Assembly: GCA_947652855.1 (NCBI GenBank)
Contig: CANTEO010000035.1
Coordinates: forward strand, 1-26,574
Reading direction: 5' to 3'
Source: an uncultured Roseburia sp.
Lineage (GTDB): Bacteria; Bacillota; Clostridia; Lachnospirales; Lachnospiraceae
DNA length: 26,574 nt
The notes under the pieces are model-generated. The model made no database searches and was not told where the DNA came from. It saw only the letters and a program-made list of their open reading frames with translations. Position numbers and translations under genes: made by a program. Numbering within the stretch: position 1 is the stretch's first letter; each line of letters opens with the position of its first letter. Of this stretch, positions 1 to 7,225 are shown piece after piece.

Positions 1-45
1 CCTTTCTTTTTTACAGAATATCAAAAGAATTACATTTTCCTGTCT

Positions 46-549
46 TTAAAAAATCGCAAAGCGATCACCGATCCAATAAATCAGCCCCAAAACCCAGGAG
101 CTGAAAATCCCGAACAAAATGACCGGCCCTGCAATTGTAAAGATCTTGCACCCAATCCCAAAAACCTGGCCCTCTTTCTTGAACTCAATGCTTGGCGCGG
201 CCACGGAATTCGCAAATCCAGTGATAGGGACAAGCGCGCCGGCCCCGCCAAAATTCGCAATCTTGGGATAGAGGTTTAAGCCTGTCAAAATGACGCTAAG
301 CAGCACCAATAGCAGGCTGCACCAGCTCCCCGCGGTGTCTTTATCCAAGCCCATCGTGTCGCAATAATGCAGGATTCCCTGTCCAATGATGCATATCATT
401 CCGCCGACCAAAAATGCCTTCGCCATGTTTTTAGGCAGCGAATGCGTCGGCGTCACCTCCTTGACATACTCATTATATGCCTTTTGCTCCTCCGCTTTCT
501 GCGGGCTGATCTGTTTTTCTTTCGCCAAAGTCTTTCCCTCTTTTCTCAT
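46..549 (-). CDS. spoVAC: Stage V sporulation protein AC (SpoVAC)
   Basis: SpoVAC is a membrane component of the SpoVA channel, which moves Ca-dipicolinate into the forespore and releases it at germination; it has been described as mechanosensitive in Bacillus. The 167-aa protein shows the family core beginning KAFLVGGMICIIGQG near residue 44, followed by several hydrophobic spans and the conserved FGGAGALVPITGFANS stretch. Bacillus SpoVAC is about 150 aa, so the first ~20 residues are an extension or a wrong start. The ATG at 549 has only a distant GGAG. A TTG at 528, preceded by AGAGGG at good spacing, is an equally likely start and gives about 160 aa. The 5' end overlaps the preceding 130-aa ORF by 55-77 bp. 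The last bases at the left edge (AAAGAAAGG on the minus strand) could be the ribosome site of a following spoVAD, which would lie outside the window. Confidence 0.93.
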   Translation of the reverse strand: MRKEGKTLAKEKQISPQKAEEQKAYNEYVKEVTPTHSLPKNMAKAFLVGGMICIIGQGILHYCDTMGLDKDTAGSWCSLLLVLLSVILTGLNLYPKIANFGGAGALVPITGFANSVAAPSIEFKKEGQVFGIGCKIFTIAGPVILFGIFSSWVLGLIYWIGDRFAIF

Positions 550-865
550 TTACTTGCCAAAGCTCCGTTTCCCTTAAGCCCCACTGCAGAAGCTCCTTCA
601 TCTGCTTGTCGTACTCCTCTTTCGGCTTGTACCCCGAAAGCAGCTTCACTAAATACCGCTCACGTTCCCCGTCCCCTTGATAGGACGTAAGGCGCGGCTT
701 AAGAAACGCCTCCAGCTCACCTGGCAGGATATCCTCCTTTGGGGCAATGCCAAGCATCCCGCAAAAGAGCCCCGCCGCATAATAGTATTCATAATTTCCA
801 AGCAAAATTGAAGCGTTCATGCTGCACTTTAATATAACGCTTTGCCTCGCCACCAACTCAACCAT
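473..865 (-). CDS. Unknown 130-aa protein between spoVAB and spoVAC
   Basis: I do not recognise this protein. It is soluble-looking: an N-terminal hydrophobic patch containing NYEYYYAAGLFCGMLG around residues 24-39, then a charged, probably helical C-terminal half rich in Lys and Glu. Its start at 865 follows a G-rich GGGGGAT/AGGA site and lies 29 bp downstream of a good sigma-A-like promoter at 894-922. Its last 55-77 bp overlap spoVAC in another frame, so the two are probably translationally linked. Its place inside the spoVA operon suggests a sporulation role, but that is guilt by association. Bacillus spoVA has no gene at this position. The charged tail (after about residue 105) may simply be read-through over the spoVAC start region. 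Confidence 0.7.
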   Translation of the reverse strand: MVELVARQSVILKCSMNASILLGNYEYYYAAGLFCGMLGIAPKEDILPGELEAFLKPRLTSYQGDGERERYLVKLLSGYKPKEEYDKQMKELLQWGLRETELWQVNEKRGKDFGERKTDQPAESGGAKGI

Positions 866-893
866 TTCCTATCCCCCGCCTTTCTATCTTGAT

Positions 894-922
894 ATTCTAA
901 TCCAAATGCCTTGTTCCGTCAA
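894..922 (-). promoter_or_regulatory. Sigma-A-like promoter inside the spoVA operon
   Basis: On the minus strand, TTGACG (917-922) and TAGAAT (894-899) are separated by exactly 17 bp, close to the vegetative consensus. Transcription would start near 887, about 22 nt ahead of the ATG at 865. It lies in the 141-bp gap after spoVAB, where no gene is otherwise supported. Confidence 0.55.
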
Positions 923-1006
923 ACGCCTTTCCAAACCGTCCTCCCTCGCTTTTTGCCAAAGCAAGCGGCCAGGCAGAGCGGAAGCCTTCATCTGCACAGC
1001 CACAGA

Positions 1007-1432
1007 TCAGCCCACGCCAAGCTGCCTGTAAAAGTAGAGCAGGCCGCCAAGCACCTTCCCGACGGCAAGCGACGTAATCACCCACTGCATGCCTACCTTC
1101 AGCTTCACCCTGCGGAAGATAATCGGAAACACATTCATGATCTCCGCCAGCGCCATGACAAGGCATCCCACCTGAATCCCGCTGCAAAGGCCAAATAAGA
1201 TCAGCATGGGCGACCCAAGCGGGATGCGGAGCGCAGGAAACACGGTGATGAGATTGCCTGCAATGCCGCCCAGGATAATCATATTTTCATAACGGAACAG
1301 CTGCTTTGCCGTATGGCTCATGCCAATGATCCTTGGGACGACGCTGATTGCGACAATCAGGGCAAACGTGCCGCCAGCCACGGCCAGGCCGCTCATAAAG
1401 CCCACTGCGCCCAAGAGAAAATGCTCAAACAT
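1007..1432 (-). CDS. spoVAB: Stage V sporulation protein AB (SpoVAB)
   Basis: SpoVAB is a small integral membrane protein of the SpoVA dipicolinate channel. The protein from the chosen start is 141 aa, the same length as Bacillus SpoVAB. It begins MFEHFLLGAVGFMSGLAVAGG and has about four hydrophobic segments, including the SGLAVAGGTFALIVAISVVPR region and the LILFGLCSGIQVGCLVMALAE segment. The start at 1432 is preferred over an upstream ATG at 1492 because AAGGAG lies just upstream, and because the longer version would add an Arg-rich leader and overlap spoVAA heavily. With this start it overlaps the end of spoVAA by 8 bp, which is typical of translational coupling. Confidence 0.93.
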   Translation of the reverse strand: MFEHFLLGAVGFMSGLAVAGGTFALIVAISVVPRIIGMSHTAKQLFRYENMIILGGIAGNLITVFPALRIPLGSPMLILFGLCSGIQVGCLVMALAEIMNVFPIIFRRVKLKVGMQWVITSLAVGKVLGGLLYFYRQLGVG

Positions 1433-2075
1433 CCAGCTCCTTGCCCCCTCTTCCAGCGTTTTCAATAAACGTCGTGTCCGCGTCCTCCTCATATTTGCGC
1501 AGCTGCACCTGAATGGGCGTTGGGTCAGGCGTCAGCTTCTTTTTCCCAAAATGATTGAAAAAGACAAGGATTCCAATGGCCAGCCCGATGCAATAGCTGA
1601 CCTCAAGCTCCGTAAAGCCGTTTGACGTTTCCCCTGTCACCTGCCAGTAAAACTTCCCAAACAGCTCCGTGACGCCGATGTCATTGTTAAACGACATGAT
1701 GGTGAACGCGCCGCCAAAGAACACGATGACGCAAAGCGCCGTCGCCTTTGCCGCAGTAAGCCATTTGCAGGGAAACGGATCCTTCTCAAACTCAATGATG
1801 AAATCCGTCTCCCCCTCGTTGTCGATCTCCGCGTTGGGGTAATCCTCATGAATCAGCTCAATGATCTTTAATATGGAAAAAATCTCCCGCTGTATTTTCG
1901 TTTTCTTCCCCGGCGGCTCCTCAGCAAACGTATAAATCTTTTTCTGCTTTAGCTGACGCGCCATCGCCTCATTCGAGCTGGTGACCGACGCAATGTCGCC
2001 AAGCGTCACATTCCGTTTATAAACGACGACGTTCCTGTCAATTTTCAAATATACCGTCTCATTATTTGCGCTCAT
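1425..2075 (-). CDS. spoVAA: Stage V sporulation protein AA (SpoVAA)
   Basis: SpoVAA is the first classical member of the SpoVA complex, needed for dipicolinic acid uptake into the spore. The 216-aa product matches the family length (about 205-215 aa). It has an N-terminal soluble domain (VYLKIDRNVVV..., TLGDIASV around residues 25-32, then a second alpha/beta part with FSILKIIELI and the DEGETDFIIEFE region). Two membrane segments follow, near residues 103-127 and 153-173. The ATG at 2075 overlaps the stop of the upstream 51-codon ORF by 4 bp (ATGA), so it is probably translated by coupling to it. The last codons overlap spoVAB by 8 bp. Confidence 0.93.
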   Translation of the reverse strand: MSANNETVYLKIDRNVVVYKRNVTLGDIASVTSSNEAMARQLKQKKIYTFAEEPPGKKTKIQREIFSILKIIELIHEDYPNAEIDNEGETDFIIEFEKDPFPCKWLTAAKATALCVIVFFGGAFTIMSFNNDIGVTELFGKFYWQVTGETSNGFTELEVSYCIGLAIGILVFFNHFGKKKLTPDPTPIQVQLRKYEEDADTTFIENAGRGGKELDV

Positions 2076-2227
2076 GCGAACCCACTTTCCGCCATCTCAT
2101 GCCATACAAGCGTCCCGTCTTCGGGAGCGGCTTTTTTATTCCTTAAGAACTGATAGTAGCACACGCCGGAAATGACGGCAGCCGCAATCGCCATAATCAG
2201 GCAAGCCCGATACTTTTTTCGGCTCAT
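2072..2227 (-). CDS. Small single-span membrane protein leading the spoVA operon
   Basis: This 51-codon ORF starts at 2227 directly after a near-perfect AGGAGGTGG ribosome site. The protein begins MSRKKYRACLIMAIAAAVIS: a positively charged N-terminus followed by one hydrophobic helix (about residues 8-25), then a short hydrophilic tail ending near W42-A51. Its stop overlaps the ATG of spoVAA (ATGA, 2072-2075). A sigma-G-like promoter is about 33 bp upstream. It looks like either a genuine short forespore membrane protein or a leader that couples translation into spoVAA. I know of no named family for it. Confidence 0.7.
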   Translation of the reverse strand: MSRKKYRACLIMAIAAAVISGVCYYQFLRNKKAAPEDGTLVWHEMAESGFA

Positions 2228-2259
2228 TTTATCCACCTCCTGTCAGCGCTTCATAGATG

Positions 2260-2289
2260 CAGTATGCCGCTTTTGCCAAAGTCTTATGC
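2260..2289 (-). promoter_or_regulatory. Sigma-G-like (forespore) promoter of the spoVA operon
   Basis: On the minus strand, GCATA (2285-2289) is followed after 18 bp by CATACTG (2260-2266). This matches the Bacillus sigma-G pattern GNATR-N18-CATNHTA in all but the last base. Bacillus spoVA is a known sigma-G operon. The predicted transcript start is near 2253, giving a leader of about 26 nt before the AGGAGGTGG site and the ATG at 2227. Confidence 0.65.
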
Positions 2290-2390
2290 AAAAATTCAAA
2301 AAGCCGCCCAGGCGAATTTAAAATTTTATTTCCGCGGCCTTCGCCTGAATCTTATTTGAAAAAAGCGATATATTATATAGGAAAGGGCAA

Positions 2391-2659
2391 ATTGCCTGTC
2401 ACGTCCTTCCTTGAAAGGGGCCGATCCCTGGGCGGCGCTTACTTGCGCATGGCAGATGGAATCCGCCTTCCATCCAGGCCGTTAGAAGCCCGTCGGCTCT
2501 TAGCAAGAGCGGGGAAAAGCTTTCCCGTTCGAGCTTAGAGCCGTTACGCGGCTTATAAGAGCGCAAGCGCGCCTGGATGGAAGGCGGATTCCATCTGCCA
2601 TGCGCAAGTAAGCGCCGCCCAGGGATCGGCCCCTTTCAAGGAAGGACGTGACAGGCAAT
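2391..2659. repeat. Perfect 89-bp inverted repeat (fold-back element) with hairpin-forming core
   Basis: Bases 2391-2479 are the exact reverse complement of 2571-2659, 89 of 89 by base-by-base comparison. Pairing continues imperfectly outward for a few bases (one mismatch at 2390/2660, then four matches). The 91-bp core (2480-2570) also folds. CGGCTCTTAG (2494-2503) pairs, with one mismatch, with CTTAGAGCCG (2534-2543), with a GGGAAA/TTTCCC tip (2512-2517 and 2521-2526). AGCCG/CGGCT (2539-2543 and 2549-2553) is an alternative partner. Each arm also contains its own small dyad GATGGAA/TTCCATC. No open frame with coding character, transposase or clear target-site duplication is seen. Possible natures are a MITE-like fold-back element, an invertible segment, or a very stable leader hairpin. 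Confidence 0.95.
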
Positions 2660-2702
2660 GTGCCTTATTCACAGAAAAAGGAGAGGAACGGAGGGCAAAA
2701 AC

Positions 2703-3482
2703 ATGGCTGACGGCAAAGAAGCCTTAACGTTTGCAGTGGAGCTTGGCGACGCCCTGCTGCAAAGCGGCGGGGAGGTCTACCGCGTGGAGGACACCATCCG
2801 GCATCTATTAAACGCGCTTGGCGTGCAGGAATTCGACGTGTATGTCCTTTCCAATGGCATTTTCGCCAGCGCGAACGAAAGCAGGGAAGACGGCTGCAGC
2901 ATGATTCGCCATGTCCCTTTGGGGGAGACGCATTTTGGAAAAATAGCGGCCTTAAACCAGCTATCCAGAGAAATCTGCGAGCAAGCCTGCGCCATCGAAG
3001 AGGCGTGGGAACGCTTATCTCAATGCAAGGCAATGCCCTCCCGGGAGCCAGAGACGCAAAAACTCTGCTGCGGCGTGGGGTGCGCGTGCTTTTGCGCCCT
3101 GTTTGGAGGGCGGGCGCTTGACGCTGGCGTCACCTTCTTCCTTGGATGCCTGTTACAGGGGCTGATCATCCGAAACAGGCAGAAAGGCTCTTCCAAATTC
3201 CTGACAAACATCACCGGAAGCGCTTTTTTGACTGCGTCCAGCCTGCTGCTGCTCCATCTTAGGCTCCCCATCTTACAGGATAAAATCGTCATCGGCGGCA
3301 TCGTGCCGCTCCTGCCCGGTATCGCCCTCACAACTTCGATTCGGGATTTATTTAACGGAGACTACTTATCTGGCGCCATCCACCTTCTGGACGCGCTCTT
3401 AACCGCCATGTGCATCGCCATTGGCGTAGGATGCGTCATAATCTTATATCAACAGCTTGCAAGAGGGGGGATGATGCCATGA
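2703..3482 (+). CDS. Threonine/serine exporter family protein, N-terminal half (ThrE_N / YjjP-like)
   Basis: This is the cytoplasmic-domain-bearing half of a split ThrE-type exporter. Relatives export threonine/serine (Corynebacterium ThrE, one chain) or succinate (E. coli YjjPB). The 259-aa product shows the family N-terminal signature: LGDALLQSGGEVYRVEDTI near residues 13-31 and a V-LSNGIFAS segment. Four or five hydrophobic helices occupy the second half, from about residue 120. I start it at 2703, where GGAGGG lies 8 bp upstream, rather than at 2658, which falls inside the right arm of the palindrome. The stop overlaps the next gene's ATG by 4 bp. The substrate cannot be told from sequence. 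Confidence 0.88.
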   Translation: MADGKEALTFAVELGDALLQSGGEVYRVEDTIRHLLNALGVQEFDVYVLSNGIFASANESREDGCSMIRHVPLGETHFGKIAALNQLSREICEQACAIEEAWERLSQCKAMPSREPETQKLCCGVGCACFCALFGGRALDAGVTFFLGCLLQGLIIRNRQKGSSKFLTNITGSAFLTASSLLLLHLRLPILQDKIVIGGIVPLLPGIALTTSIRDLFNGDYLSGAIHLLDALLTAMCIAIGVGCVIILYQQLARGGMMP

Positions 3483-3976
3483 CGATGCAATTTTTGTTGG
3501 CCGCGGCGGCAACCGCGTCGTTCGCCACGCTCTTTTGCGTCCCAAAAGATCAGCTGTTCTTTTCCGCGCTCTGCGGCGCGCTTGGATGGGGCAGCTACCT
3601 CATTTTCACACGGCTTGGGACAGGGACGGTCACGTCGTCCCTGGCCGCGTCTTTTTTCCTTACCATCCTCGCCCGGCTCTTCGCCGCCCTGCGGAAAAAT
3701 CCCGTCACGCTCTACCTTGTCGCCGGGATCTTCACGCTTGTGCCAGGCTCGGGGATTTACTATGCCTCTTACTACTTTATCATGAACGAGATGGATTTCT
3801 TCGCAAAAAAGGGAATGGAAACCTTTAAGATTGCCGGGGCCATCTCCCTGGGCATTCTCTTTGGATTTTCCATTCCCCAAAGGCTGTTCCAGATCAATCA
3901 GATCAGAAAGAATCCGTCAAAAATTAAAGCTTCATCGTCAGCTGAATCCTCTGCTTCTTCAGATCGACGCTCATGA
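3479..3976 (+). CDS. Threonine/serine exporter family protein, C-terminal half (ThrE_2 / YjjB-like)
   Basis: This is the membrane partner of the preceding gene, together making one exporter. The 165-aa protein is almost entirely hydrophobic. It has about five helices and the family features PKDQLFFSALCGALGW near residue 22 and FTLVPGSGIYY near residue 89. The ATG at 3479 overlaps the upstream stop (ATGA), so the two are probably coupled and made in equal amounts. The last ~18 codons (KASSSAESSASSDRRS) are low-complexity and are encoded antisense to the end of tex. They look like a 3' extension past the natural end of the family near RKNPSK. Confidence 0.87.
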   Translation: MTMQFLLAAAATASFATLFCVPKDQLFFSALCGALGWGSYLIFTRLGTGTVTSSLAASFFLTILARLFAALRKNPVTLYLVAGIFTLVPGSGIYYASYYFIMNEMDFFAKKGMETFKIAGAISLGILFGFSIPQRLFQINQIRKNPSKIKASSSAESSASSDRRS

Positions 3977-6065
3977 CCTTCACTTCCACGATGTCGCCCA
4001 CGCGAACGGCCTCAAGCGGGTGCTTAATGTAGCGCTCCGACATCTGTGAGATATGCACCAGCCCGTCCTGATGCACGCCAATGTCCACAAACGCGCCAAA
4101 GTCAACGACGTTGCGCACGGTTCCCTTCAAGGCCATGCCAGGCGTAAGGTCCTTCATCTCCAGCACGTCGCTTCTAAGGATCGGCTTTGGCATATCTTCC
4201 CTGGGATCCCTGGACGGCTTCTCCAATTCCTCTGCAATGTCCCGAAGCGTCAGCTCGCCAATCCCAAGCTCTTTCGCAAGCGCTCCGTAATCCACGATTT
4301 TTTTCGTAAGCCCTGTTAAGCCGCCCCCTTTTAAGTCCCCTTCGGAAAACCCAAGCGTCTTTAGAAGCCGGCTCGCCGCCCCATAGCTTTCCGGGTGGAC
4401 GCTCGTTGCGTCTAAGGGATTCCCGCCGTCCCTAATCCGAAGGAACCCTGCGCACTGCTCATACGCCTTTGGCCCAAGCTTTGGCACCTTTAACAGTTGG
4501 GAGCGGAGCGAGAACCGCCCATGCCCCTCCCGATAGGCGACGATGTTTTTCGCAACCGCCTTACTGATGCCCGAAATATACGAAAGCAGCGGCGCCGAGG
4601 CTGTGTTTACGTCCACGCCGACCTTATTGACGCAATCCTCCACCACGCCGGCTAATGCCTCCCCTAGCTTTTTTTGGTTCATGTCGTGCTGATACTGCCC
4701 CACGCCAATGGACTTGGGGTCAATCTTCACCAATTCCGCCAACGGATCCTGCAGGCGCCTGGCAATGGAGGCCGCGCTGCGCTGCCCCACGTCAAACTCC
4801 GGGAATTCTTCCGTCGCCAGCTTGCTCGCGGAATACACAGAGGCCCCCGCCTCGTTCACAATTACGTACTGCACGTTCCCGGAAAGCTCTTTCAGCAAAT
4901 CTACAATCACCATTTCCGATTCTCGGGAGGCCGTTCCGTTCCCCACGGAAATGAGCGTGACATGATGCTTTTGAATCAGCTTTTTAAGCGTCCGCTTGGA
5001 TTCTTCCACCTTATTCTGCGGCGCGGTTGGGTAGATGACCGTCGTGTCCAGAATCTTTCCCGTCGAATCTGCCACTGCCAGCTTACATCCGGTGCGGAAC
5101 GCCGGATCCCACCCAAGCACCGTCTGATTTGCAATCGGCGGCTGCATCAAAAGCTGCTCCAAATTTTTCCCAAACACCTTCATCGCGCCATCCTCCGCCT
5201 TTTCCGTCAGGGCGTTTCGGATCTCGCGCTCAATCGCCGGGGCAATCAGCCGCTTATAGCTGTCCGCGATGGCCTCTCTTAGCGCCGGGGAGGCATACGG
5301 ATTTTCTTTTTTGATAACCTTCCTGCACAAATGCCGTAAGATGTCCTCTTCTGGGGCTTCAATCTTAACGGACAGCATTTTGTCGGCTTCGCCCCGGTTC
5401 AATGCCAAAATCCGATGCCCAACCAGCTTTGGCAAAGCCTCCTCATAGCCATAATACATCTCATAGACGGACTCCGCCTCCGGGTCTTTCGCCTCTGAAA
5501 CGAGAAATCCCCGCTTCTGCGTCATCTCCCTAATCTGCGCCCGATGCCCGGCATGATCCGAGATGCGCTCCGCCAGGATGTCCTTCGCGCCCTGGATAGC
5601 GTCTTCCACCGTCAGTACTTCTTTCTCTTCATCCAAATATGCCTCCGCCTCTTTTTCAAGCGGCCGCTTAAGCTCCTGCTGCCAAATCAAGCCTGCCAGA
5701 GGCTCAAGCCCCTTCTCTTTCGCAATCATGGCGCGGGTCCTGCGCTTCGGGCGGTACGGGCGGTAAAGGTCGTCCACCGCCACCATCGTCTCCGCCGACA
5801 GGATCTGCGCCTTAAGCCCCTCTGTCAGCTTCCCCTGCTCCGCAATGCTGCTTATGGCCTGATTCTTTTTCTCCTCCAAATTCCTTAAATACTGCAGCCT
5901 GTCATGCAGGTTCCGCAGCGCCTCGTCGTTTAGCGCCCCTGTCGCCTCTTTCCGGTACCGGGCGATAAACGGGATAGTGTTCCCTTCGTCTATCAGCTGA
6001 ACCGCCGCCGCGGCCTGGCTCTCTTTGATGCCTATTTCTTTTGCAAGCGTCGTGATGAGTTCCAT
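3924..6065 (-). CDS. tex: Tex family RNA-binding transcriptional accessory protein
   Basis: Tex/YdcI proteins are cytoplasmic nucleic-acid-binding proteins that influence transcription and stress or virulence gene expression; they resemble eukaryotic Spt6. The 713-aa product has the full architecture. An N-terminal helical region (1-~190) contains IPFIARYRKEATGALNDE near residue 32. A YqgF-like RNase H fold starts around ILGWDPAFRTGCKLAV at about 317. Helix-hairpin-helix repeats lie around 490-560, with NTASAPLLSYISGI and KVPKLGPKAYEQCAGF. A C-terminal S1 domain spans about 640-713 (GTVRNVVDFGAFVDIGVHQD). GGGAGG lies 6-7 bp upstream of the ATG. It starts 29 bp after the methyltransferase gene on the same strand and may be co-transcribed with it. 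Its 3' end overlaps the convergent exporter gene by 53 bp. Confidence 0.95.
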   Translation of the reverse strand: MELITTLAKEIGIKESQAAAAVQLIDEGNTIPFIARYRKEATGALNDEALRNLHDRLQYLRNLEEKKNQAISSIAEQGKLTEGLKAQILSAETMVAVDDLYRPYRPKRRTRAMIAKEKGLEPLAGLIWQQELKRPLEKEAEAYLDEEKEVLTVEDAIQGAKDILAERISDHAGHRAQIREMTQKRGFLVSEAKDPEAESVYEMYYGYEEALPKLVGHRILALNRGEADKMLSVKIEAPEEDILRHLCRKVIKKENPYASPALREAIADSYKRLIAPAIEREIRNALTEKAEDGAMKVFGKNLEQLLMQPPIANQTVLGWDPAFRTGCKLAVADSTGKILDTTVIYPTAPQNKVEESKRTLKKLIQKHHVTLISVGNGTASRESEMVIVDLLKELSGNVQYVIVNEAGASVYSASKLATEEFPEFDVGQRSAASIARRLQDPLAELVKIDPKSIGVGQYQHDMNQKKLGEALAGVVEDCVNKVGVDVNTASAPLLSYISGISKAVAKNIVAYREGHGRFSLRSQLLKVPKLGPKAYEQCAGFLRIRDGGNPLDATSVHPESYGAASRLLKTLGFSEGDLKGGGLTGLTKKIVDYGALAKELGIGELTLRDIAEELEKPSRDPREDMPKPILRSDVLEMKDLTPGMALKGTVRNVVDFGAFVDIGVHQDGLVHISQMSERYIKHPLEAVRVGDIVEVKVMSVDLKKQRIQLTMKL

Positions 6066-6094
6066 AACATCCTCCCTGCATCCTTCTATTTTTT

Positions 6095-7225
6095 TTAAAG
6101 TAAAATATGTTCTTTTTTTATCCTGGACTTTTGGTTAAATGACTTTTTATTGACATCCAAATGACGTATCCACCTCTTTTGAAAATGCATCCCTGTTTTT
6201 TGCAAAAGGTCGAGAAACGCATCTGCCACAGCAACAGGACGGCCGCTTACAATTGCATCCCCAATTACAATCAGGCAATGCCCATCTTTCTTTAATACAC
6301 GCTGCCATTCCTGAAAACATCGCTCCATGTCGCTGAAATACCGATCCGGCGTTGCGCCTTTCCTGGTAAACGTATCATGCTTTCCGATTTCACTGTCCCT
6401 CGCAAACGCTACGTCCCCATCAATCCAATGCATCCTATGCCTATGGTATTTATGATAATCATAGGCATTCAAATAAGGAGGAGACGTCACAATAAGCGTT
6501 ACGCTGTCCTCCGATATCCCATGAAGCTTCCTCCCATCTAAAGAATAGACGCTGCTCTCACCCGTCTTCTGTCCATTGACGGATTCTGCGTTCTCTAGAG
6601 CAGACTTTAATTTCGCCTTATACTTTCTAAACGCCAGCCCAGGCAGATATTCCGTTTCTTTCCTCGCATATTTCGTATCGCCAGCCTGATAGGACACGCT
6701 TACGATAATCACTGAAAGGCAGCACAGAGCCAAAGTTTTAGCGTTCCCTGCTAACATATTGACGCAGGCTTTTAACCTTCCCAATTCGTTCACTGCCTCT
6801 TTGTCAAACCAGTATTCCATATTTGGATAGGATGGAATGCAAGGCTTTAGCCTTTCATCCAAAAACATCTCATCCAAGCATCCCAAAAACTGCCTCAATG
6901 CATATAGCTCCTCCTGCTCATATCTCACAGTCTTTGCACGGCTGATTAAGCACGCCACTGGATTGCAATCTACCCCAATGGAATCTCTTCCACTTAACGT
7001 CGCCTCTAGCAAAGCTGTCCCGCATCCCGCAAACGGATCCAGAATCAAATCTCCCTCCCCTGTCCAACGTAAGATTGCCTTACGCGGAATTTGCGGTATC
7101 ATCCTCGCTGGATATGGATGCAAAGAATGCAGATGCCCTTGCGTCTCCTCGCCAAAAAAATCCCATTCTGTTGACTCAATCGCCTCTATTTGGGCATCTG
7201 TATAAATATCGCCTCTCTCTTCCAT
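6095..7225 (-). CDS. DNA amino-methyltransferase (second of pair), probable N4-cytosine type
   Basis: This is an SAM-dependent DNA methyltransferase that probably modifies one strand of the target of a restriction-like system. The 376-aa protein has motif I LDPFAGCGT (residues 62-70) for SAM binding, preceded by HPYPARMIP (36-44). The catalytic motif IV TSPPY is at 247-251. The I-before-IV order and the S/T-SPPY form favour an exocyclic amino methylase, more often N4-cytosine than N6-adenine. It shares the WFxKEA signature (139-144) with its neighbour but is much shorter. The ATG at 7225 follows the stop of the upstream methyltransferase with no spacer, a strong sign of coupling. The recognition sequence cannot be deduced. 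Confidence 0.88.
   Translation of the reverse strand: MEERGDIYTDAQIEAIESTEWDFFGEETQGHLHSLHPYPARMIPQIPRKAILRWTGEGDLILDPFAGCGTALLEATLSGRDSIGVDCNPVACLISRAKTVRYEQEELYALRQFLGCLDEMFLDERLKPCIPSYPNMEYWFDKEAVNELGRLKACVNMLAGNAKTLALCCLSVIIVSVSYQAGDTKYARKETEYLPGLAFRKYKAKLKSALENAESVNGQKTGESSVYSLDGRKLHGISEDSVTLIVTSPPYLNAYDYHKYHRHRMHWIDGDVAFARDSEIGKHDTFTRKGATPDRYFSDMERCFQEWQRVLKKDGHCLIVIGDAIVSGRPVAVADAFLDLLQKTGMHFQKRWIRHLDVNKKSFNQKSRIKKEHILL

Larger units (their letters stand above)
2228..2702. other. 475-bp intergenic region between divergent spoVA and thrE units
   Basis: No gene is supported here. The region holds the spoVA ribosome site and sigma-G-like promoter (2228-2289) and a smaller inverted repeat with 8-bp perfect arms CAGGCGAA/TTCGCCTG (2309-2316 and 2340-2347) around an AT-rich loop. 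An AT-rich stretch follows (2352-2379, with TATATTATATAG). Next comes the large palindrome (2391-2659), and finally 43 bp with the exporter's ribosome site. No convincing promoter lies between the palindrome and the exporter gene at 2703. That transcript must therefore begin inside or left of the palindrome and would carry it, wholly or partly, in its leader. Confidence 0.7.

Noticed and set aside
2257..2538. Plus-strand 93-codon frame running into the large palindrome
   Set aside because: It crosses one arm and part of the core, has no ribosome site and has no protein-like character.
4674..5282. 202-codon plus-strand frame
   Set aside because: It lies wholly antisense inside tex, whose domains are intact; it is a shadow of GC-rich third positions.
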